Of a DNA stretch of 8,941 nt, positions 1 through 8,100 are shown in pieces. The translations under genes and the position numbers were made by a program. Source of the DNA: Acidimicrobiales bacterium (GTDB lineage: Bacteria; Actinomycetota; Acidimicrobiia; Acidimicrobiales; Palsa-688); assembly GCA_030039575.1 (NCBI GenBank), contig JASHVH010000159.1, forward strand, positions 1-8,941. The letters are read 5' to 3'. The notes under the pieces were generated by a model that searched no databases, was not told the origin of the DNA, and worked only from the letters and a program-made list of their open reading frames with translations. Numbering within the stretch: the first letter of the stretch is position 1; each line of letters opens with the position of its first letter.

Positions 1-1
1 A

Positions 2-694
2 GCCGAGACCGGTACCGAAAAAGTCGCCCGCATTGCCGGAGAAACCGGGATGAAGGTTTCTACTCTTTGCCGTGGCGGGTGGTTTTGCGCGACGGGCCCA
101 GACGATCGCGCCCGGCGAATGGACGACAACCGGCGCACCATCGATGAGGCGGCGGCGCTCGGAGCGGCCACCCTCGTGCTCGTCTGCGGCCCGGCGATTG
201 ACAAGGACCTGGTACGGGCCCGAACCGAAGTCAGCGATGCGATCACGGTCCTGGCGCAGTACGCCGCCGGCGCCAACGTGAGGCTCGCAATCGAACCCTT
301 ACACCCTCTGTACTGCGGCGACCGCTCCGTCGTAGTGACCCTGAAGCAGGCGCTGGAGATCGGCCGGTCCGCCGAACCGCCCGTTGGCGTGGTACTCGAC
401 AGCTACCACCTCTGGTGGGATCCATTCCTCGAGCCCACCCTCTCGGAGGCAGCCGGCCGGGTCGAGAGTGTGCAACTGGCGGACTGGCTGGCGCCGCCTC
501 CCGATCCCTTGAATGGCCGAGGGATGCTGGGGCAGGGCTCGATCGACCTCCGGCGCTTCGTCCGTCTGGTGGACGAACTGACCGGTTACCGCGGGCCGAT
601 CGAAGTAGAGATATTCAACCCCGATGTTTGGGCGATCGACCCGCTGGTCACACTACAACTCGTTGCCGACGCTTACGAAACCCACGTCGCGTGA
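2..694 (+). CDS. Sugar phosphate isomerase/epimerase, xylose-isomerase-like TIM barrel (5' partial)
   Basis: The reading frame is open from base 2, so the true start lies upstream. The ATG at 50 is internal: the codons before it read AETGTEKVARIAGETG, and the next residues, MKVSTLCRGGWF, are a typical early beta strand of this family. Numbering from that Met, likely metal or active-site residues are Glu82 (LAIEPLHP), Asp117 and His120 (VVLDSYHLWWD) and Glu187 (IEVEIF). This matches the AP-endonuclease-2/xylose-isomerase-like TIM barrel fold, whose cytosolic members isomerise or epimerise sugars, inosose or keto-acids with a divalent metal. A GQG at residues 161-163 sits where I would expect GDG in relatives (from memory), so an acidic residue may be replaced. 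The gene ends 11 bases before a DUF993 gene, a pairing known from actinobacterial sugar-catabolism clusters. The family is fairly sure; the substrate is unknown. Confidence 0.88.
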   Translation, partial: AETGTEKVARIAGETGMKVSTLCRGGWFCATGPDDRARRMDDNRRTIDEAAALGAATLVLVCGPAIDKDLVRARTEVSDAITVLAQYAAGANVRLAIEPLHPLYCGDRSVVVTLKQALEIGRSAEPPVGVVLDSYHLWWDPFLEPTLSEAAGRVESVQLADWLAPPPDPLNGRGMLGQGSIDLRRFVRLVDELTGYRGPIEVEIFNPDVWAIDPLVTLQLVADAYETHVA

Positions 695-695
695 C

Positions 696-699
696 GGAG
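696..699 (+). promoter_or_regulatory. Ribosome binding site deciding the DUF993 start
   Basis: GGAG lies six bases before the ATG at 706. The alternative GTG at 691 overlaps the upstream stop codon (GTGA) but has no purine-rich sequence before it. This favours the ATG at 706 and implies translational coupling with the preceding gene. Confidence 0.6.
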
Positions 700-705
700 C
701 TGTCG

Positions 706-1866
706 ATGAGCTGCATCTCGCTCCCCACAGCCGCGGGTACCGTAGAAAAATACCGCTTGACGGGTACTTGCCCGTACCCGGCCAGCGCCCCGCCGTCGTC
801 CTCGCGTGCTGTGTTTGCTGCGGTGCACGTCGTTGCCGAGCCGCTGTCGGCCCGGGCGGGTGAAGGCCCCGCCGGCCTCGACTGGGAGGCGACGCTCGCT
901 TTCCGGCACCATCTGTGGGACCTGGGCCTCGGAGTGGCCGAAGCCATGGACACGGCGCAGCGAGGTATGGGCCTCGATTGGGAAACGGCGCGTGAGCTCG
1001 TCGAGAGGACGGCGAAGGAGGCCAGGGCCCGGGGGACGCTCGTTTGTGCCGGGGCTCAGACGGACCAGCTCCCGACGGGGGCGGCCCAGTCGTTGTCTCA
1101 GGTCATTGATGCCTACCGCGCTCAATGCGAAGTAGTCGAGTCGGCAGGAGCCGTCGTCGTGCTCATGGCCAGCCGGGAACTCTGCCGCCTTGCGCGCGGT
1201 CCCGAGGACTACGCGCTGGTGTACAGCGCCGTTCTGGAGGACCTCAGCCGCCCGGCCATACTCCATTGGCTCGGCGATGCATTTGACCCCGCCCTGGCCG
1301 GCTACTGGGGGGCGGCCGGTTACGACGAGGCGTCAGCTTCCTGCGTGGCGATCATCAAGGCCAATAAGGCAAAGGTCGACGGTATCAAGTGCTCCTTATT
1401 GGACCAGGGGAAAGAAGTCGACCTCCGCAGACGGCTACCACCCGGGGTCAGGATGTACACGGGCGACGATTTCGACTACCCCACCACGATCGCCGGAGAT
1501 GCCTGCGGCCACAGTGACGCCCTCTTGGGCGCGTTCGACTTTGCCGCCCCCGCTGCGGCGTGGTCGCTGCAGGCGCTCGACGCGGGGGACGAACCGGAGT
1601 TCCACCGCCGGCTGGCGCCGACTGTTCCGCTGGCCCGTCACGTCTTTTCCGCCCCCACCTTCTATTACAAAACCGGCGTTGTTTTCCTCGCCTATTTGAA
1701 CGGCTTCCAGTCGCACTTCCGGATGTTGGGCGGGCTCGAGAGCGGCCGGTCGGTCTTGCATCTTGCTCACTGTCTCCGCCTGGCCGACAGTGCCGGCCTC
1801 CTGCGGGACCCAGAGCTCGCGGTCCACCGTATGCGCAACGTCCTTTCCCTGGCCGGCATTGACTAA
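706..1866 (+). CDS. DUF993 family protein (dihydrodipicolinate synthase/aldolase-like TIM barrel)
   Basis: This 386-residue protein matches the usual full length of DUF993 (about 380 residues). Recognisable family stretches in order are AFRHHLWDLGLGVAEAMDT, QRGMGLDWETARELV, VVLMASRELCRLARGPEDY, ILHWLGDAFDPALAGYWG, KVDGIKCSLLD, MYTGDDFDYPTTIAGD, HSDALLGAFD, APTFYYKTGVVFLAYLNG and MLGGLESGRS. Lys228 in VDGIKCS is at the position expected for the Schiff-base lysine of the DHDPS/N-acetylneuraminate-lyase superfamily, so a lyase or aldolase acting on a keto-acid or sugar derivative is plausible. That is inference: no reaction is firmly assigned to the family as far as I know. The start at 706 is chosen for its GGAG site; GTG at 691 would add five residues. 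It follows the isomerase gene by 11 bases and is very likely co-transcribed, suggesting consecutive catabolic steps in the cytosol. The next gene is 269 bases away, so this appears to end the operon. Confidence 0.9.
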   Translation: MSCISLPTAAGTVEKYRLTGTCPYPASAPPSSSRAVFAAVHVVAEPLSARAGEGPAGLDWEATLAFRHHLWDLGLGVAEAMDTAQRGMGLDWETARELVERTAKEARARGTLVCAGAQTDQLPTGAAQSLSQVIDAYRAQCEVVESAGAVVVLMASRELCRLARGPEDYALVYSAVLEDLSRPAILHWLGDAFDPALAGYWGAAGYDEASASCVAIIKANKAKVDGIKCSLLDQGKEVDLRRRLPPGVRMYTGDDFDYPTTIAGDACGHSDALLGAFDFAAPAAAWSLQALDAGDEPEFHRRLAPTVPLARHVFSAPTFYYKTGVVFLAYLNGFQSHFRMLGGLESGRSVLHLAHCLRLADSAGLLRDPELAVHRMRNVLSLAGID

Positions 1867-1988
1867 GGGCTTCCCGCGCCTGCCTTAGGGCTCCCGGAAG
1901 AGCGTAGCAACGAGCCCGGGTCACCCCTGACAGATCACTACACGGTTCCCGACGGGATGAGGCAACGCGTGTAAACGGCCTGCCGAAC

Positions 1989-2000
1989 AGACCTAGGTCT
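1989..2000. promoter_or_regulatory. Perfect 12-bp palindrome AGACCTAGGTCT (possible operator)
   Basis: The sequence is its own reverse complement. Its half-site AGGTCT recurs at 2019-2024, 24 bases further on, and GTAGACC recurs in inverted orientation at 2065-2071. Repeated half-sites upstream of one large gene suit a dimeric regulator, though the same bases can also form RNA stems. No regulator gene is present in the window. Confidence 0.35.
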
Positions 2001-2090
2001 ACTGCAAAAATAGGACTCAGGTCTCTTGGCGGCAGCGCACCTTAGTGAGACTTTTAACTCTGAAGTAGACCGATCAAATCCGGGACCAGG

Positions 2091-2131
2091 CTTGCCTAGC
2101 GGTGGGCGCCTGTCAAAAAACTAAAGGCAAG
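2091..2131 (+). promoter_or_regulatory. Hairpin that would sequester the first ribosome binding site of the giant gene
   Basis: CTTGCCTAG at 2091-2099 pairs with CT plus AGGCAAG at 2121-2131, giving nine base pairs with a two-base A bulge (2123-2124) and a 21-base loop. The 3' arm contains most of the only purine-rich sequence (AAAGG at 2123-2127) before the ATG at 2136. A competing hairpin, CAGGC 2087-2091 with GCCTG 2108-2112, uses part of the 5' arm and the loop. Only one could readily form at a time. Translational control is an inference from pairing alone. Confidence 0.4.
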
Positions 2132-2135
2132 GACG

Positions 2136-5100
2136 ATGATACGGACTAGGAGACATTTTCGCGCCCAACAGTTGGCGGTGTCAGCAGTGTTGGCACGGCC
2201 CTACGAGGAGAGAGAAGGGCGAATTTTGCTTTGGCGCGCCCAGGTAAACACCGGCGTCCCGGAATTTCATGTGCCCGGGCCTCATTTACCGAAGTCCGGT
2301 TGGCGGGGCGTGGCGGCATTGGTTTCCACCGTGGTGGTAGTCGCAGCCGCGTTCGGCGTGGTGGCCACGGAGCAGTCCGCGGGCGCCCAGGGAGGTGGCC
2401 GCGCCGGCGCGGCCGATCACCTTGGAGCGGGCCGCGTTGCCGGCACCGGTGATGTCGACCGCCACAACCCAGTCAAGGTCCCGGCCGCGTTGCAGAGGGC
2501 GATCGACAAGACCCTGGCCACCCAACCTGTTTCCTCTCCAGGTGGCGTGACACTGTCCTGGGGGCGCGATGGCACGGTCACGTTCCATCGCGCCAACGGT
2601 TTGGGCGGCAGTTTCGCCCTCCGGCCCGAGTCGTTCGGCAGGACGACCCTCGCCAACTTGACGGCCGGGCAGTTCGTGTTCGGCCCTAAGAGCACCACCG
2701 AGTCCTTAGGCCACGGCGTCAGCGCGTGGTACAAGGTGGAAACCGGCGGCATCGAGCAAGGCTTTACGCTGACCCGCCGCCCGTCCGGGACCACCGGGAC
2801 GTTCAGTATCGTCCTCGGGTACAGCGGGCCTTTGCACGCTAACAGATCAGGGCCTAGGCGCCTCACGTTCTCGAGCCCCTCCGGGCCCGTCATGTCCTAC
2901 GGCGACCTCCGCGTAACTGACGTGACGGGTAAGGTCCTGCCCTCTCACCTGGTCGCCGGTCCCGGTCAAGTGCGAATCGTGGTAAATGACGTCGGCGCCG
3001 TTTACCCGCTCAAGGTCGACCCGTACGTCGCGCCATTATCGACCCCGGCGGCGGCGGTCCTGACCGGCACGCACGTGGGCAACGAGCTCGGTACCACGGT
3101 CGCGCTCTCTGCGGGTGGAAACGTCGCCCTGGTGGGTGCCCCGTCAGCGAACTCCGATGCCGGTGCCGCCTACATTTATCAGGAGTCCGCAGGCAACTGG
3201 TCCACCACTCCGAGCGCCACTCTCTCGGGTACGTCGGACCAACAACTCGGGTCCGCCGTGGCGGTGTCGGCCAATGGTCAGGCCGCCCTGGTGGGGGCGC
3301 CTGGGGACAGCCTTGGCAACGGTGCTGCCTTCCTCTACACGGAGTCCCCGGCCGGCACCTGGTCGACCGGGCCCACGGCGAGTTTTGTCTCCACCTCTTT
3401 CGAACACCTGGGCAGTTCTGTGGCTCTGTCGGCGAAAGGGAACGCCGTGCTGTTGGGTGCCCCATACACGAATAGTGGGGAAGGCTCCGCCGTACTGTAC
3501 GAGCAACAACCGAACGGCAACTGGCCCACCAACGCAAGTACCACTTTCCGGCCCAGCTCCGGCTCTACAGCTCAATTCGGCGTGTCTGTGGCTCTCTCGG
3601 CGGATGGCCAGACTGCCCTTGTCGGCGCTCCTTTGGCTGGCGCGTCCGCCGGCGCAGCGTTTCTCTACAGCGAGTCGGGGGGCAGCTGGCCGTCGAGCGC
3701 CACCGCCAGCTTCAGCGGCGGCGGGGTAGACGAGCTCGGCAGTTCGGTGGCCCTCTCGGGGGACGGCCAGGCTGCTCTGGTCGGCGCCCCGGGTACCAGC
3801 GCAGGGGCGGGCGAGGCTTTTCTCTTCGACGAGTCCGCAGGGGCGTGGCCGACCACACCGGCGGCCAGCTTCACCGGCAGCCCGAGCTCAGACGAGCAGC
3901 TTGGCGCCTCCGTCGCCCTTTCCGCGGACGGCCAGTCCGTGCTGGTGGGCGCCCCAGGCGCCAACGCCGGCAACGGTTCAGCGTTTGTCTACGCCGAGTC
4001 CGATGGGGGTTGGCCAACCTCGCCGGTGACGACTTTGACCGGTTCGCAAGGAGCGTTCGGGACCTCGGTGGCCCTCTCGGCTAGCGGCGAGGTCGCCCTT
4101 GTGGGTGCCCCGCTCTCGAACGACTCCACCGGCGCCGCCTACATCTATGCGCAGCCCGCCCTTTCGTGGTCGACTGCGGTGACAGCAACATTCCCGGGCG
4201 TTGCGGGCTCGGGAGAAGAGCTGGGCGACTCCGTGGCACTTTCGGCTGACGGCCAGACCGCCCTGGTGGGTGCTCCCTTCCTCGGTGGCGACGAAGGCGC
4301 CGCGTACCTGTACACCCAGTCGGCAGGCAGTTGGACGACCTCCCCGGTAGCCACGTTCACCGGGAGTTCCAAGGAGTACCTGGGCTGGTCGGTCGCCCTG
4401 TCTGCCGACGGCCAGACCGCCCTGATCGGTGCTCCGGACTACAACTCCCTGGCGGGCGCGGCGTACGTGTACAGGCAGTCCGCCGGGGCGTGGCTGACCT
4501 CGTCGCCGAGTGCGACCTTCACTGGCGGTGCCGGCGGCGACGAGCTCGGCTCATCGGTGGCGCTCTCGGCGGCCGGCGAAGTAGCCCTCGTCGGCGCCCC
4601 GGAATTCAACTCTCAGGCCGGGGCCGCTTACGTCTACACAGAGTCGTCGGGAAGCTGGTCCGGTTCGCCTAGCGCCACCTGGCAGGGCAGTGCGACGGAG
4701 CGCCTTGGCGCCTCTGTGGCCCTGTCTGCCGACGGCCAGACCGCCCTAGTGGGCGCGCCGTCCGCCTCGTCGGACGCCGGCGCCGCCTACATCTACACGG
4801 AGTCCGCCGGCAATTGGCCCGGTACGCCGGGTGCCACCTTCACGGGGGCCTCGGGAGGGGAATTCGGCTACTCCGTAGCCCTGTCTGCCGACGGCCAGAC
4901 CGCCCTCGTGGGCGCCCCGTTCGCCTCGTCGGACGCCGGCGGCGCCTATATCTACACGGAGTCCGCCGGCAGTTGGCCCTCGGGCCCCGCGGCCACCTTC
5001 ACCGCCGCTACAGACGACCTTCTTGGTGGTTCGGTGGCGCTCTCGGCGAACGGGCAGGCCGCTCTGATAGGGCTCCCCGGCGTGGGGCTGGACGCCAGCT

Positions 5101-8100
5101 TCAGCGCACCAGGGGCGGCAAACCTGTACACCGAATCGGCCGGCAGCTGGCCCTCCAGCCCGACGGTCACCTACTCGGGTGCTTCGACCGACTCCCTCGG
5201 GTCGGCGGTAGCGCTGGCGGCCGACGACCAGACGGCGCTGATCGGTGCTCCATTGGCCAGCTCGTACGACGGCGCCGCCTTCGTGTACACAGCCGGTGCC
5301 ACGGTGAACGTCGAGGTCTCGGGCTCGCAGACCTACGGCTCGTCCAGCCCGACGCTCGCCTACACCGACGACGCCCCGAGCGGGCTCAGCGTCACCGGCA
5401 CACCCACATGCTCCACCGTCAACCTGGGGACGGCCATCGACCCGTCGCTGGCCGCCGGCAGTTACACCGTCGACGGCTCCAACTGCACCGGCCTCTCGTT
5501 GAGCGGGCCTGGGGCTTCCAATTACATCATTTCTTACAGCGGCGCCACCGCCGGCTTCGTGGTCAACCCGGCCCCGCTCACGATCACGGCCTCGGATGCC
5601 ACCATGACGTACGGGGGGACAGTCCCCACGATCACGCCGGTTACTTCGGGCCTCGTGAACGGCGACACCGCCTCTTCTCTTGCCGGCCTGTCATGCGCTA
5701 CGAACGCCACCGCCTCCTCCCCGGCCGGCGACAGCTATACGTCGAGTTGCTCGGGGGCCACCGACCCCAATTACACCATCAGCTATGTCGGTGGGAAGGT
5801 TACGGTCACCCCGGCCTCGCTGACCATTTCCCCGCTTTACACCACGATGACCTACGGCGGCGCCGTCCCCGCCATCACGCCGGTCTACAACAACTTCGTG
5901 AACGGCGACAATGCCTCTTCGCTTACGACCACCCCGGTCTGCAGCACGAACGCCACCAGTTCCTCTGCAGCCGGTAACTACACCTCCAGCTGCTCCGGGG
6001 CGTCTGACCCGAACTACACCTTCACGTATGTGCAGGGCACGGTCGTTGTCCAGCCCGCACCCCTCACGGTCAACGCCTCTAGTGCTTCCATGATCGTCGG
6101 GAGCCCGGCCCCGACCATAACGCCTGTCTACTCAGGTTTCGTGAACGGCGACACCGCCTCTTCGTTGACTACCGCGCCGACTTGCAGCACGGATGCCTCC
6201 AGCTCCTCGTCAGTTGGCACTTACGTCTCCAGCTGCTCCGGGGCTGCCGACCCCAACTACAACATCTCCTACGTGGACGGGTCGGTCACGGTCAACCCCG
6301 TGCCGCCCCCGACGTCGGGTGTGGTGACAGTGGACGTCGCCGGTTCTCAGGTTTACGGTTCCTCCAAGCCGACGTTCACCTACACGGATAACGCACCCAC
6401 TGGGCTGGACGTAGTGGACAACGGCCTCGCCTGCACTTCGGTAGAGACGGCTTCCGCCATCGACCCGGCACTCACCGCCAGCAGCTACACCGTCGACGGC
6501 TCCACCTGCAGCGGGCTCTCCCTATCCGGGACGGACGCGGCCGGCTTCACCATTTCGTACAGCGGCGCAAGTGGCGGTTTCGTCGTCAACCAGGCCCCGC
6601 TGTTTGTGACGGCCTCGAGCCCTTCGGTTACGTACGGCGAGCCTGTCCCGACCATAACGGCGAGTTATTCAGGCTTTGTGGACGGGGACACCGCCACGTC
6701 ACCGGGCTTCACCGCGCCTCTATGCGCCACCAACGCCACTAGCTCGTCGAAGCCCGGCACTTACACGTCCTTCTGCACTCAGGGAGGTGACGCCGATTAC
6801 ACCTTCAGCTACCAAAACGGGGCGGTGGACATAACCCCGGCCCTCCTCGTCGTCACCGCCTCGAGCGCGTCCATGACGTACGGAGGCACGGTCCCGACGA
6901 TAACGCCGAGCTACAACGGCTTTGTGAACGGCGATACCTCGGCTTCGCTCACCACGCCTCCAACCTGTTCGACCACAGCAACCGGCAATTCCACGCCCGG
7001 TAGCTACCAGTCCGTTTGCTCGGGCGCCCAAGATCCTGATTACCAGATCGGCTACGGCATGGGGACGGTGACCGTAACGCCGGCTCCTCTGAGCATCACG
7101 GCTTCAAGTGTCACGGTCACCTACGGGCAGACGGTCCCGGCGATAACGCCCTCCTACAGCGGGTTCGTGAACGGCGACACCCCCTCCTCCGCACTTACGC
7201 AAGAACCCCAGTGCTTTACGACGGCCACCAGCTCGTCCCGAGCCGGGAGCTACGGTTCGTCTTGTCTGGGGGCGGTGGGCCCCGACTACGCCATCACGTA
7301 CCAGGGCGGTACCGTCACCATCAAGCCGGCGGCGCTGGCCATCAAGGCCTCGAGCGGCTCGATGACCTACGGAGGCACCGTCCCGACCATAACGCCGAGC
7401 TACAGCGGTTTCGTCAACGGTGACGCCGCCTCTTCGCTCACGACCCCTCCCATCTGCTCGACGACGGCCACCGGCTCGTCACCCGCCGGCACCTACGCCT
7501 CGCTCTGCTCGGGTGCAGTCGACCCGAACTACACGATGAGCTACACCGACGGTACAGTCACGGTCAACGCGGCCGCCGTCATGCCCTCGGCGCCAGCGGT
7601 GGCGGCGCCTCCGACCACGCTGTCATCTGGTACGACGTCATCCGGCACGACGTCGACCACGACCGCGAAAACAACCACTACCACAGCGAAGAAAGCGACC
7701 AAGCCCGGTCCGGCCTCGAACGGTAGTGTCAACGCGCCACTGGTTTCCAGCCTGTCGCCCGCGAAAGGGCCGGACGCCGGCGGCACGGTCGTCGTGATCA
7801 AGGGCAAGTTCCTCCACGATGCCGACAACGTTCTCTTCGGCTCGCACGTTGCCTTTTTCCAGGTGGTGTCGGCTGACGAGATCCGGGCTATCTCCCCGGC
7901 AGGCGCTGGGACTGTGAGCGTTGTAGTGAAGGCGACGGCGGGGAACTCGGGCCCAAGCAAGGCCGGTCATTTCACCTATATGGCCAAGAGCCAGGTGCTT
8001 AGCCTCTCGCCGGCGTACGGGCCCAAAGCCGGCGGCACAACGGTAGTCATCCACGGCAGCGGGTTCAACGACGTCTCCAAGGTCAGCTTCGGTTCTCATG

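Larger units (their letters stand above)
1867..2135 (+). promoter_or_regulatory. Hairpin-rich intergenic region / putative leader of the giant repeat gene
   Basis: No gene is seen in these 269 bases; they must hold the end of the DUF993 operon and the promoter of the giant gene. Visible inverted repeats are: CTAAGG 1863-1868 with CCTTAG 1883-1888 (weak terminator candidate spanning the stop codon); TACACG 1939-1944 with CGTGTA 1968-1973, enclosing TCCC/GGGA at 1947-1950/1954-1957; a perfect 12-base palindrome at 1989-2000; GGTCTACT 1996-2003 with AGTAGACC 2064-2071, enclosing GTCTC 2021-2025 with GAGAC 2047-2051; and two alternative hairpins just before the ATG. Bases around 2005-2080 are clearly richer in A and T than their surroundings, as expected near a promoter, but I could not pick a convincing -35/-10 pair. 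The match to any known riboswitch class is not evident. Confidence 0.45.

Noticed and set aside
415..705. Extension of the DUF993 frame upstream to an ATG at 415
   Set aside because: It overlaps the isomerase gene entirely, its residues look like an Arg/Gly/Pro-rich out-of-frame shadow, and recognisable DUF993 sequence begins only after 706.
1863..1888. Confident terminator for the DUF993 operon
   Set aside because: The six-base stem overlaps the stop codon, has a 14-base loop and no T run; it is mentioned only as a weak candidate.
2084..2135. Known riboswitch such as the c-di-GMP or c-di-AMP classes
   Set aside because: I looked for the conserved core segments of these classes and could not find them; only the hairpins themselves are supported.
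2286..3973. Several minus-strand open frames opposite the giant gene and the DUF993 gene
   Set aside because: They lack domains and mirror the codon bias of the real genes; long antisense frames are expected at this GC content.
4814..5977. A 387-codon plus-strand open frame inside the giant gene
   Set aside because: It is an Arg/His/Gly-rich shadow in another frame of a repetitive GC-rich gene. The giant gene's frame has clear domains here.
3048..7574. CRISPR-like or satellite DNA
   Set aside because: The periodic repeats are in frame, diverge mostly at synonymous sites and encode structural protein units; there are no constant short repeats with unique spacers.
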